The position numbers and the translations under genes were made by a program. A stretch of 48,933 nt of DNA from Sphingobacterium sp. UBA5670 (GTDB lineage: Bacteria > Bacteroidota > Bacteroidia > Sphingobacteriales > Sphingobacteriaceae): contig NZ_DIIM01000033.1 in assembly GCF_002420705.1 (NCBI RefSeq), positions 62,276 to 111,208 of the forward strand, written 5' to 3'. The notes beneath the pieces were generated by a model. The model made no database searches, was not told the DNA's origin, and was given only the letters and a program-made list of their open reading frames with translations. Positions 1-8,327 of this stretch are shown here, one piece after another (position 1 is the first letter of the stretch; each line of letters begins with the position of its first letter).

Positions 1-127
1 AATTACCCTGCTTTTCTATTTTAACCAGAGTGTTATCTTTATCTGTTTTCCAAATACCTAATACGTTATCTTGAGCAGATACATTTAGTGTAAATAGCAC
101 AAATATTATAATGATCAAATTTTTCAT
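1..127 (-). CDS. DUF2147-like secreted protein, C-terminus outside window
   Basis: The minus strand from 127 reads a Sec signal peptide (MKNLIIIIFVLFTLNVSAQ) followed by a segment almost identical to the start of the mature protein encoded at 431-784 (IWKTDKDNTLVKIEKQ). It is therefore a paralogue of that DUF2147-type protein, truncated by the window edge after about 42 residues. The two copies lie in tandem on the same strand with a small gene between them, so a local duplication is the simple explanation. The function of the family is not known; the signal peptide indicates export to the periplasm. Confidence 0.75.
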   Translation of the reverse strand, partial: MKNLIIIIFVLFTLNVSAQDNVLGIWKTDKDNTLVKIEKQGN

Positions 128-177
128 TCTAATAAAATTTTAATGTTATTGATATTTGAAAGGCTTGAATTTTATTT

Positions 178-402
178 TTAATCCTTAAATATTGCACATT
201 CAAATCCTTTCTCCTTTACTACTTTAATGATCTTGCGGGCATATATAACCTCGTTGTGGGATTCAATGCGAAGAATTCTATCACAATCTTCTATATCCAC
301 ATTGACTATAAACTGCGGAAAAACTGTATTTAATGCATTTATAACAAACTCTACGTCCTTGACACATTCGATATTTGTTGCAAATATTCTTACCCTACGC
401 AT
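178..402 (-). CDS. small HMA-like (ferredoxin-fold) protein without the metal-binding cysteine pair
   Basis: This is a 74-residue protein starting MRRVRIFATNI. The predicted order strand-helix-strand-strand-helix-strand, with alternating hydrophobics, resembles heavy-metal-associated (HMA) domains. The loop that would carry CxxC in a metal chaperone reads NIECVKDVEF, with one cysteine only, so copper-type binding is doubtful. It sits between two DUF2147 paralogues on the same strand. Family membership is inferred from the pattern only. I cannot assign a function, and a non-metal ferredoxin-like fold is equally possible. Confidence 0.5.
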   Translation of the reverse strand: MRRVRIFATNIECVKDVEFVINALNTVFPQFIVNVDIEDCDRILRIESHNEVIYARKIIKVVKEKGFECAIFKD

Positions 403-430
403 TTTGATTTTGGTTGATAATAGTACATGT

Positions 431-784
431 TTATTTAGTTTTTGTCCACTCCACGGTTTTGCTTATAAATGCCAATGAAACAGCTATTTTCAGAGTCTTA
501 TCGGTAGCCTGAAAAGTACCGTTGAACCATTGATCCCTGCTGACTACATATATCTTGCCTTTCAATTTTCCCTTCTCTTCTTTTAGATCTTTTATGACCA
601 ATGTTCCTGGCTTCGATTCCTTGTCATCAGAGGAGATAACTTTACCGATGAATACATTCTGCTGTTTTTCGATTTTAACTAAGGTATTATCCTTGTCAGT
701 CTTCCAGATGCCCGATAGATTGTCCTGAGCCGAAACACTTAGTGTTGTGATACTCAAGAATGCTATAAATAATATCTTTCTCAT
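431..784 (-). CDS. DUF2147 family secreted protein
   Basis: The product is 117 residues, with a Sec signal peptide ending near residue 19 (SVSAQ). The mature protein begins with the typical DUF2147 signature: a GIW tryptophan, KTDKD, then a glycine/lysine-rich beta region and a late WxxGTF segment. DUF2147 proteins are small periplasmic beta proteins of unknown role. It follows the LytT gene by 116 nt on the same strand, so it may be the tail of the efflux operon or a target of the regulator. A second copy begins at 127. Confidence 0.75.
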   Translation of the reverse strand: MRKILFIAFLSITTLSVSAQDNLSGIWKTDKDNTLVKIEKQQNVFIGKVISSDDKESKPGTLVIKDLKEEKGKLKGKIYVVSRDQWFNGTFQATDKTLKIAVSLAFISKTVEWTKTK

Positions 785-900
785 TATAAACTATTTAAAA
801 CTTATCTAATACAAATTTGGAGTTGATAAAACATATGAAAAAATTAAAGCGATGAACGTAAAGAAGTTTGCGATAAAGTAAGTTTCGGTGTTATACAAAT

Positions 901-1596
901 CTATTTTAGTCCAAATCGTTTAATAATGTCATCCATGTATGTATTACCTATCGAAACCTCCCTGTCCGATAGGAATATGGTTTTATTGCGGATGTGTTCA
1001 ATTCTATGTTGTGGGATAATGGCAGAACGGTTAACTCTTATAAAATCATTTTCAGGTAACTTCTCGGAAATCTCTTTCATCGTCATCCGTGCAACTACCG
1101 TTTTGCGACCTTTAATAAATATTTTTATATAATCAGCCATTCCCTCAATGAAAAGCACATCGGCTAATGGAATTTGTACCAGACTGAAATCGGCACGGAT
1201 AAAAATATTTTTGTCTCCCTGTTCGTCGGTACGGTTTATGAAGTTTAAATATTCATTTGCTTTATTTACTGCCTGCTGAAAGCGTTTCAGGTTTATTGGC
1301 TTCAATAAATACTCTATGGCATTTAACTCGTAGCTTACTGCGGCATATTCGCTGAATGCCGTTGTAAAAATGACCATTGTATTTTGCTTCAGCGCTTTCA
1401 CCAATGCTATTCCTGTCAGCCCGGGCATGTGGATATCGACAAACAGAAGGTCTGCTGGATATTTCCTAAGATGCTTTAATGCCTCATTGGGCTGAGTAAA
1501 GGTTTTTTGCAGGTCGATAAAATCAACCTTTTTGCAAAAGGATTCAATTACTGTCAAAGCAAGAGGCTCATCATCTATGGCAATGGCTTTTATCAT
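901..1596 (-). CDS. LytT/AlgR-type response regulator (REC-LytTR)
   Basis: The protein has 231 residues. Residues 1-120 form a receiver domain with the acidic pair D8/D9 (IDDE), phospho-acceptor D54 (LFVDIHMPG) and the conserved lysine K99 in LLKPI. Residues from about 130 to the end form a LytTR DNA-binding domain (FIRVNRSAIIP, IGNTY). Its start codon overlaps the end of the upstream kinase gene by 4 nt, the usual arrangement of a cognate LytS/LytT pair. As the last gene of the efflux operon it probably controls envelope functions in response to the kinase. The target genes cannot be deduced from this window. Confidence 0.95.
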   Translation of the reverse strand: MIKAIAIDDEPLALTVIESFCKKVDFIDLQKTFTQPNEALKHLRKYPADLLFVDIHMPGLTGIALVKALKQNTMVIFTTAFSEYAAVSYELNAIEYLLKPINLKRFQQAVNKANEYLNFINRTDEQGDKNIFIRADFSLVQIPLADVLFIEGMADYIKIFIKGRKTVVARMTMKEISEKLPENDFIRVNRSAIIPQHRIEHIRNKTIFLSDREVSIGNTYMDDIIKRFGLK

Positions 1597-2729
1597 AATA
1601 GATTCATATGTAATGAAACCAAAAAGTCCCTTTCAGTTTCGTTAATGGATAATAAGTGTCTCAACGGATATAGCAATTGTAATCGATGTTTTGTATTTTC
1701 GATGCCAAGACCACTATGCTCTGATGTTTCTTTTTGTAGTTCCACCTTGCGATTGCTTACAACAAGATGAAGTTCGCTTTCTTTCATTGACAGCTCAATG
1801 CGTATTTGGCTTCGCTGTTCTGCGTTTACACCATGTTTAAAAGCGTTTTCAATAAATGGTATTAACAGCATTGGTGCAATCTGGTATTCCGAAAAATCCC
1901 CTTTATATTCATATTCCAATTTCACCCTTTTATCAAGCCTCACTTTCTGCAATTCAATATAATTGTCTATGTAGTTAACTTCATCTTCCAACGAAACAAG
2001 GTCTTTTTGTGTATCTCTCATGGTGTAGCGCATCATTTCAGAAAGTTTGTCCACCATATCAGCAGTTTGGGGCGAAGTATTGATAGCGGTTGCATAGATA
2101 TTGTTCAGCGTGTTAAACAAAAAATGTGGATTTATCTGTGATTTAAGTGAGGCTATTTGTGCCGAAAACTTTTCTTCTTCAGTTTCTTTCAAACGACTGT
2201 TGACTGCCAGTAATGTTGAAGTCACAATGGCTACTATAAGCATCAGCAAACCATTAACCTTTATGATGGGCTTAATTGATTCTATAATCGGATAGTCTTC
2301 AGCTATTTTATGTATGTTCAGATCGGTAACCTTAAATATCAGTCCGGACAAGAGAGAGTTACATCCTATCGCAACTGCCAAAAGAATAAAATAAAGCCCG
2401 TATTTTTTTGTAAACAGGTATTTGGGTATGAGAATAAAATAATTGATATAGAAAATGGAAATCAATATTGTACTTAGCACAAAAATAGGTACTAACGATA
2501 TTATACTACTGGACGGAAGAACCGTCTGGTAAACCTGCTGAGTTGATAGGAACGGCGCAAGCATGAGTAAGCACCAACCTATAACGTGAATTGATATGGT
2601 AAAAAATCTGTTCTTCACTTTTTTAAAATTTACTTTACAAAACAAAGCAGACTTACAGGCATATTCAAATAATTGCGATGTAATCGCTGAATATGTCGAA
2701 ATAATATCAGATCGTACTAATCTTCCCAT
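1593..2729 (-). CDS. LytS-type sensor histidine kinase
   Basis: This is a membrane kinase of the His_kinase (PF06580) type. Several hydrophobic segments cover residues 45-175. The phosphorylated histidine is H202 in the motif QINPHFLFNTLNN. The N box reads LIPFIENAFKHG and a glycine-rich segment (GLGIENTKHRL) follows. The ATG at 2729 lies 2 nt after the upstream stop, but the first 37 residues are unusual for the family. A GTG at 2618, giving a product beginning with KNRFFTISIHVIGW, is a credible alternative start. It is co-transcribed with the LytT gene (4-nt overlap). The signal it senses is unknown; its position behind an ABC exporter and a phospholipase suggests envelope or drug stress. 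Confidence 0.9.
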   Translation of the reverse strand: MGRLVRSDIISTYSAITSQLFEYACKSALFCKVNFKKVKNRFFTISIHVIGWCLLMLAPFLSTQQVYQTVLPSSSIISLVPIFVLSTILISIFYINYFILIPKYLFTKKYGLYFILLAVAIGCNSLLSGLIFKVTDLNIHKIAEDYPIIESIKPIIKVNGLLMLIVAIVTSTLLAVNSRLKETEEEKFSAQIASLKSQINPHFLFNTLNNIYATAINTSPQTADMVDKLSEMMRYTMRDTQKDLVSLEDEVNYIDNYIELQKVRLDKRVKLEYEYKGDFSEYQIAPMLLIPFIENAFKHGVNAEQRSQIRIELSMKESELHLVVSNRKVELQKETSEHSGLGIENTKHRLQLLYPLRHLLSINETERDFLVSLHMNLL

Positions 2730-2731
2730 TG

Positions 2732-3457
2732 CTATTCCAGTCCTTTTTTATCAGGGTTCCAAAACGGTTTTGTCTTTATCTGCTTTGAGTTCCAATTCAA
2801 TTCATTTTTGAAATAACGGTTAAGTGTCACACAAACTCTACTATCCCCGCCAATATAAACCATCTTTTTCCCAGTCATTTTAGGCACTATCTTTTCAATA
2901 ATCCCAATAATTTCATCGACAGGATTTTCGGGTAATTCGTAAAAATTTAAAGGCATCGATTCATTTATGTCTGCATACAGCTCATCTTTATGTGAACTGT
3001 AAACAATGCTTTCAATCTGCTTACTTTGGGGCAAGTTTCTTTGAATGATATACAGGTGTGAAAGTGCCGATAAATCTCCTACGAAAAGATAACTGTCCGC
3101 TGTATCATCTAATATAAAAGTGCCCTTTTTCCAGTTATATCGTACAATATCTCCCTCTTTGCATTCTGCTATCCATTTCGCACCCACGCCTTTACTATGA
3201 GTAGCAACGGCTAAATCCATTGTGCCGTCGATTTTATCAATATTCCATACCGAATAACTACGCACTGAGTTATGCAACGAAAGTTTGTCATCTTCAAAGC
3301 CCACACCAACACGCAAAAAATAACCTGGAATAAAATCCGTAGTCTTAATATTTTCTCCTTTAATTTTTATCCTGTATGCATTCTCTGAAATGCGTTGTTT
3401 AAGGATGATCGTATTTTCCTTAAAAAGATTTTTCAAAACATTTTTAATAAATCCCAT
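2732..3457 (-). CDS. siderophore-interacting (SIP/ViuB-like) FAD-binding protein
   Basis: The protein has 241 residues. An N-terminal flavin-binding barrel carries the RSYSVW motif (the RxYS flavin signature) and KGVGAKW (the GxGxxW-like segment of the SIP family). The C-terminal half has YIGGDSRV, and the family's typical ending KTKPFWNPDKKG. Family members reduce ferric siderophores or act as NAD(P)H flavoreductases in the cytoplasm. It lies between the ABC-2 permease gene (12 nt) and the kinase gene (2 nt), so it is translated with an exporter rather than with siderophore genes. Its role here may be redox handling of an exported or toxic compound; that last point is inference. Confidence 0.85.
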   Translation of the reverse strand: MGFIKNVLKNLFKENTIILKQRISENAYRIKIKGENIKTTDFIPGYFLRVGVGFEDDKLSLHNSVRSYSVWNIDKIDGTMDLAVATHSKGVGAKWIAECKEGDIVRYNWKKGTFILDDTADSYLFVGDLSALSHLYIIQRNLPQSKQIESIVYSSHKDELYADINESMPLNFYELPENPVDEIIGIIEKIVPKMTGKKMVYIGGDSRVCVTLNRYFKNELNWNSKQIKTKPFWNPDKKGLE

Positions 3458-3469
3458 TGTTTCTGATTT

Positions 3470-4594
3470 TTAGTTAGTTTTTCTATAATTCCAAATGGCA
3501 AGACCATTTAATACCACTGCAAACAGTGCGAGATATCCCAATTCATCCGCGACCTCTGATAATCCGCTTCCTTTTAAAACGATTAGCCTTACTACCTTAA
3601 CAAAATGCGTAACTGGTGTAAAATTTGAAACTGCTTTTGCCCAATCAGCCATACTATCTACACTCGTAAACATACCACTCATCATCATGAAGATCATCAT
3701 GAAGAAAAAGGTGATAAACATCGCTTGCACCTGTGTATCTGCAAACGTGGATATGAGCAGTCCCAAGCCCAGAACTGCGACTAAATACACCGCAGCGAAT
3801 AAATAAAGAAGCAGAAAGCTACCTTGCGGGACTATGCCGTAAACAACAAACATCACTATTAGCCCTATAGTAAATACGGTAATTCCCAAAACCCAAAATG
3901 GTATGAGCTTACCAAGAATAAACTGCCATTTTTGAATAGGTGTAACATTTATCTGTTCGATAGTACCGATTTCTTTCTCCTTTACGATGTTCAATGCTGT
4001 CATATTACCGCCGATCATGGTGAGCAAAAGCACCAAAATACCCGGAACGATATAATATTTGTATTCTGCCCTCGGATTATACCAATTGGTACTCGCGACC
4101 GTAATTTTTGCTGCGGGTTCTAACGTCGTTCCATTGGGTAGTTTTATATTGACATCGAGATTATTATTGAAGTCGGTTAATACAGATTGTAGATAAGCGC
4201 CTCCTATGGAGGCTTTTGTACCGTTTATGGCATCGACAGAAAGGTTTATTTTCTGGCTGCCTTCACGTACAAGGTTCTTCTCAAATCCCGATGGTATTTC
4301 AAGTACCAGATCTGCCTTACCGTATTCTATCATTTTCAAGCCATCTTTATATGATTTGGGACTACCCACCATTTGAAAATAGCCAGAGGATAAAATCTTA
4401 TGCTCTAATTGCTGTGAATATTGGCTATGGTCGTGGTCTATATAAGCGATATTGACGTTCTTTACCTCAAAGTTCGCTGCAAATGGCATAATGATAAGTT
4501 GCAGGGTCGGCATCATGAATATCATTCTGATGATAGTAGGGTCCCTGAATATTTGCCGAAACTCTTTTTGAAGTAAGAAGATTAATTTTTTCAT
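3470..4594 (-). CDS. ABC-2 type permease (YbhR/YbhS-like), second subunit
   Basis: This 374-residue inner-membrane protein has the ABC-2 layout: one N-terminal membrane segment (around residues 20-40), a large extracytoplasmic domain to about 175, then five closely packed membrane segments. The coupling motif NIVKEKEIGTIEQINVTP is the typical cytosolic signature of drug-export permeases (KEKExGTxExxxxTP). Its start overlaps the end of the previous permease gene by 4 nt, so the two form a heterodimer with the ATPases encoded upstream. It resembles the YbhG-F-S-R type of MDR exporter. Confidence 0.93.
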   Translation of the reverse strand: MKKLIFLLQKEFRQIFRDPTIIRMIFMMPTLQLIIMPFAANFEVKNVNIAYIDHDHSQYSQQLEHKILSSGYFQMVGSPKSYKDGLKMIEYGKADLVLEIPSGFEKNLVREGSQKINLSVDAINGTKASIGGAYLQSVLTDFNNNLDVNIKLPNGTTLEPAAKITVASTNWYNPRAEYKYYIVPGILVLLLTMIGGNMTALNIVKEKEIGTIEQINVTPIQKWQFILGKLIPFWVLGITVFTIGLIVMFVVYGIVPQGSFLLLYLFAAVYLVAVLGLGLLISTFADTQVQAMFITFFFMMIFMMMSGMFTSVDSMADWAKAVSNFTPVTHFVKVVRLIVLKGSGLSEVADELGYLALFAVVLNGLAIWNYRKTN

Positions 4595-5697
4595 TGTAAC
4601 CTGATTTTAAAGTTTCTTAAAGCGAGGATTAGTAACCCTGATGTCATACCTAAAAGCACAAGGGTTTCTTTCCATACATAGCTAAAGCCAAGCCCTTTCA
4701 GCATAACCGCTTTAATAATGTCGTAGTAATACTTTGAGGGTACTATATTGGAAACCCATTGAAATATTTTTGGCATATTTTCCAATGGAAACATAAATCC
4801 TGTAAGTAGCATGGTTGGCAACATCATACTTATCATAGACAACAACATTGCCGATTGCTGTGTATTGGTAACATTAGAGATCAGCAGACCCAACGATAGG
4901 CAGGTGATGATAAACAAGATACTTTCTGCAAAAATCAGAAGCAGGCTTCCTCGTATTTCCACATCAAGTACAAATACTGCCAGTAACAGGATAATAATGA
5001 AATCAATAAGTGATAAAACGAGATAAGGAACCGCTTTTGCTATCAAAACCAAAATAGGTTTAAATGGAGATACCAATAGAATCTCCATTGTTCCTAATTC
5101 TTTTTCCTTAACAACTGCAACAGATGTAAGTGTGGTACTGACAATCATAAATACCAGTGCAATCACACCGGGAATAAAATTCAATGAACCATTTTGTTCT
5201 TCGTTATACAACTGTCTTACTTCAGGTATTATCTGATAGCGGAGGCTGGTCGTTGGATTAAGCTGCTTCTGATAATCGCCGATGATGGAATTGACATAAT
5301 TGACTACAGTAGTAGCGGTATTCGGGTCTGCGGCATCGGCTATAACCTGTACTTTAGCTCCCTCATGCTTAAAGATATCGGAACCAAAACCTGCTGGAAA
5401 TAAGATTGCGCATTTTATTTCCCCTGTTTTAAAACGTTTTTCTATCTCATTATAATTAAGTGCCGGATCTTTCACCATAAAGTAGGAACTGGAATTTATC
5501 TTTGCGATAATCTGCTCGGATTGTATATCATGTGCATTGTCCAATACAGCGACACTGATGTTTTTTACTTCACTATTCAGAGCAAAACCAAATAGGAGTA
5601 CCTGCGTAATAGGCATCCCAAAAAGTATGAGTAGTGTACGCCTATCACGGAATACGTGGTAAAATTCTTTTCGTATGAAAGCTATTAACTGTTTCAT
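4591..5697 (-). CDS. ABC-2 type permease (YbhS/YbhR-like), first subunit
   Basis: The protein has 368 residues and the same architecture as its downstream partner: FYHVFRDRRTLLILFGMP at the cytosolic N-terminus, a long outer domain, and five C-terminal membrane helices preceded by VVKEKELGTMEILLVSPF. The partner is similar in sequence but clearly diverged, which is typical of the heterodimeric YbhS/YbhR pair. The gap to the upstream phospholipase gene is 59 nt, the longest within the operon. The substrate is not predictable; the family exports cationic drugs, antibiotics or lipids. Confidence 0.93.
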   Translation of the reverse strand: MKQLIAFIRKEFYHVFRDRRTLLILFGMPITQVLLFGFALNSEVKNISVAVLDNAHDIQSEQIIAKINSSSYFMVKDPALNYNEIEKRFKTGEIKCAILFPAGFGSDIFKHEGAKVQVIADAADPNTATTVVNYVNSIIGDYQKQLNPTTSLRYQIIPEVRQLYNEEQNGSLNFIPGVIALVFMIVSTTLTSVAVVKEKELGTMEILLVSPFKPILVLIAKAVPYLVLSLIDFIIILLLAVFVLDVEIRGSLLLIFAESILFIITCLSLGLLISNVTNTQQSAMLLSMISMMLPTMLLTGFMFPLENMPKIFQWVSNIVPSKYYYDIIKAVMLKGLGFSYVWKETLVLLGMTSGLLILALRNFKIRLQ

Positions 5698-5756
5698 TTC
5701 TTTATTTTTTGCGGTTTGCTAATTCATTTATTTTTTGTCTTTAATGGGCTTTTTAT

Positions 5757-6620
5757 TTAATAAAACCGGAAGAAACTTGGTTTGAACATGAGACCAACCC
5801 TTAACATATTTGTACTCTCTCTGTAATCAATCAAACTCTCGGAATAGCCCTGATACCATTGGAGCGTCCAATATAAATTCCTTCTTGGGGATGGTCTGAA
5901 ACTGATAGTTGTCATCAAGCTTCCTTTGGTGTTCCATTCAGCCGATTTTCTTCCTATAATATCTAAAACCAGTTTTTCTTTTTTGATATCCCATGTAAAT
6001 TGCCATTCTGCAAGTCCATTATATTTTAAAAGGTCTGGATTATCTTTAAGCCCGAAAGGTATTACCAGTTTTAAAGACGCCCTGATACGTGAAGAAAAGT
6101 GGTGTGAGTAATTGATCCCGATGTAGTTCCAGCTTCTCGAATAGATACTGTCCCTGCCGTTAGATTCGTGTTCTATGCTCAACATCAGCATTGACCTAAC
6201 TTTATCATCTTTATAAATTGGCTTCGCCAGCATAAGCCCAGGGTTGTAGTTTGTTTCTGTAAACGGGCTTGATGCCTGATAAACATCCCAAAATGATTTT
6301 TGGGTGTAAGTCAGATAGAGGTATGATCCTGCAAACACAGGTTTGTTTTGTAACCGCTGTTTGAAACTAAACTGGAATTTTATATCTGAATTATATTTTG
6401 ATGGCTCTTCACCCAATGCCGTTCCGGTAATAAAATAATTGTCTTTATAAATCGAAAATGCAGGCGAGTTAGCTAAAATATATTCCGTACTGTCTCTGCT
6501 CATGCCAGATTGTGCATATAAGGAAGCAGGAAATAGTAAAATGCAGGAAATAACCAAGAAACACCATTTCAATTTTGATTGAATGGTAAAGTTTAAATGA
6601 TTTTGCTTTATCTTATCCAT
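5757..6620 (-). CDS. pldA: outer-membrane phospholipase A (OMPLA/PldA-like)
   Basis: The open frame extends to 6755, but I chose the ATG at 6620 because it lies 19 nt after the upstream ATPase gene, leads directly into a signal peptide ending PASLYAQ, and avoids overlap. The mature part is a beta-barrel ending in F-R-F-Y. The catalytic motif HESNGRDS...SRSWN gives H151, S153 and N165. Serine and asparagine are 12 residues apart, as in the catalytic triad known from E. coli OMPLA. The enzyme hydrolyses phospholipids that reach the outer leaflet of the outer membrane. Its location inside an ABC exporter operon is unusual and suggests coupling of export to membrane-lipid asymmetry. Confidence 0.9.
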   Translation of the reverse strand: MDKIKQNHLNFTIQSKLKWCFLVISCILLFPASLYAQSGMSRDSTEYILANSPAFSIYKDNYFITGTALGEEPSKYNSDIKFQFSFKQRLQNKPVFAGSYLYLTYTQKSFWDVYQASSPFTETNYNPGLMLAKPIYKDDKVRSMLMLSIEHESNGRDSIYSRSWNYIGINYSHHFSSRIRASLKLVIPFGLKDNPDLLKYNGLAEWQFTWDIKKEKLVLDIIGRKSAEWNTKGSLMTTISFRPSPRRNLYWTLQWYQGYSESLIDYRESTNMLRVGLMFKPSFFRFY

Positions 6621-6639
6621 GCTTTCCAAAGGTTCTGTT

Positions 6640-7383
6640 CTAATCAGATGTACGTTTTGCTCCTCTTGCCAACTGGTAAAAGACTTCATCCATTGTATCG
6701 GTATTGTATTGAGTTTTAAGATTGGTAGGTGTGTCCAATGCTTCAACACGACCATCTACCATTACGCTGATACGGTTACAGTATTCCGCTTCGTCCATAT
6801 AGTGTGTGGTTACAAATACCGTAATACCATTTGCCGCAGCGGCGTAGATCATGTCCCAAAATTGTCTTCTGGTTAATGGATCAACTCCACCTGTCGGCTC
6901 ATCCAAAAAGACGATTTGTGGACGGTGGAAAATTGCAACTGAAAATGCCAATTTTTGTTTCCAGCCCAAGGGCAGTTCGCCGACCAGTTTTTTTGCTTCT
7001 TTTTCCAGACCCAATGTGGTCACCAACTCATTGCTTCGTGTTTTTATTTCTGGTCTTGAAACGCCATAAATACCACCATAGAACTCAATATTTTCCAAAA
7101 TGGTCAAATTATCGTACAGGGAGAATTTCTGGCTCATGTAGCCGATATTTTTTTTTATATTTTCCTGTTGCTTATATACATCAAAGCCTGCTACGGTAGC
7201 TTCTCCCGACGTTGGATAGGATAATCCGCACAGAATACGCATTGCTGTTGTTTTTCCTGCTCCGTTAGCTCCCAAAAAGCCAAAGATTTCCCCTCTTTCA
7301 ACATCGAACGAAATACTGTCAACAGCCTTGAAATCACCAAATTGTTTGGTCAAGTCTTTACAAATAATTGCTTTATCTTCCAT
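6640..7383 (-). CDS. ABC transporter ATPase with atypical signature motif
   Basis: The product is a 247-residue nucleotide-binding domain. Walker A is GANGAGKTT (residues 38-46), Walker B is IVFLDEPTGG, and the H-loop segment is VTTHYMDEAE. The ABC signature normally read as LSGGQ is here LPLGWKQK, as in the second half of the fused YbhF ATPase. This suggests that one of the two ATP sites is specialised. It is 4 nt from the preceding ATPase gene. Together the two genes correspond to the two halves of YbhF, split into separate polypeptides. Confidence 0.93.
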   Translation of the reverse strand: MEDKAIICKDLTKQFGDFKAVDSISFDVERGEIFGFLGANGAGKTTAMRILCGLSYPTSGEATVAGFDVYKQQENIKKNIGYMSQKFSLYDNLTILENIEFYGGIYGVSRPEIKTRSNELVTTLGLEKEAKKLVGELPLGWKQKLAFSVAIFHRPQIVFLDEPTGGVDPLTRRQFWDMIYAAAANGITVFVTTHYMDEAEYCNRISVMVDGRVEALDTPTNLKTQYNTDTMDEVFYQLARGAKRTSD

Positions 7384-7387
7384 TGGT

Positions 7388-8323
7388 TTAATTTTTTACA
7401 GCTTCACTATCATTATGCTCATTCATCAACCTGATAAAGCTGTCTTCGATAGTGGGGGTAGTTAATTTTATTTCCAGTCCGCTCGGATTATATTTATCTG
7501 CAATATCCGCCACACTCCCAGTCTCTTTGTCATCCGATTTTAAGGTCAGGTGCAAGTATTCGCCAAAGGCATAACAGCTTTCAATTTCCCCGTCAGTACG
7601 CAGGTTTTCCAAGAGTTTATAAATATTTTTCGCTTTGGCAGCAAACAACGGTTTGGGAAACCTCTGTACTATATTGTCAGGTGTATCAATGGACATAATA
7701 CTGCCGTTCTGTATCAATGCTATTCGGTCGCAAAGCGTCGCCTCATCCATATAGGGTGTGGATACGACAATGGTAATACCTTGCTGTTTCAGCTTGTTGA
7801 GCATTTCCCAAAATTCTTTCCGTGAAACTACATCGACACCTGTTGTTGGCTCGTCCAGAAACAAAACTTCCGGTTTGTGTATCAGTGCACAGCATAAAGC
7901 CAGCTTTTGTTTCATTCCACCAGACAGTTTTCCAGCCCTACGATTACTAAAAGGCTTGATCTGCTCGTAAATATCTTTAATCAGTTCATAATTCTTCTCG
8001 ATGGTGGTATTGAATACCGTTGCGAAAAAAGACAGATTTTCGTGTACTGTCAAATCCTGATACAGGGAAAATCGACCAGGCATATAGCCTACTATGTCAC
8101 GTATCTTTACATAATCTTTCACTACGTCAAAACCCTCAACGGTGGCTGATCCGCTATCAGCAAGCAGAAGTGTGGTAAGAATGCGGAACAAGGATGTTTT
8201 GCCTGCGCCATCAGGACCGATCAAACCAAACAGCTCACCCTTTTTAACATCAAAAGAAACATCGTTGACTGCCTTTATCTCTGAATAGGTTTTGACAATA
8301 TTCTTAACGCTAACTGAACTCAT
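7388..8323 (-). CDS. ABC transporter ATPase (YbhF N-terminal-half type)
   Basis: The protein has 311 residues. Walker A is GPDGAGKTS, the canonical signature is LSGGMKQK, Walker B is VLFLDEPTTGVD, and the H-loop equivalent reads VVSTPYMDEA, with a proline where most ATPases have the switch histidine. A C-terminal extension of about 80 residues follows the ATPase core, as in DrrA/CcmA-type exporters. It follows the HlyD gene with a 4-nt gap and precedes the second ATPase gene by 4 nt. It most probably forms a heterodimer with that protein to power the two ABC-2 permeases. Confidence 0.93.
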   Translation of the reverse strand: MSSVSVKNIVKTYSEIKAVNDVSFDVKKGELFGLIGPDGAGKTSLFRILTTLLLADSGSATVEGFDVVKDYVKIRDIVGYMPGRFSLYQDLTVHENLSFFATVFNTTIEKNYELIKDIYEQIKPFSNRRAGKLSGGMKQKLALCCALIHKPEVLFLDEPTTGVDVVSRKEFWEMLNKLKQQGITIVVSTPYMDEATLCDRIALIQNGSIMSIDTPDNIVQRFPKPLFAAKAKNIYKLLENLRTDGEIESCYAFGEYLHLTLKSDDKETGSVADIADKYNPSGLEIKLTTPTIEDSFIRLMNEHNDSEAVKN

Positions 8324-8327
8324 AGTT

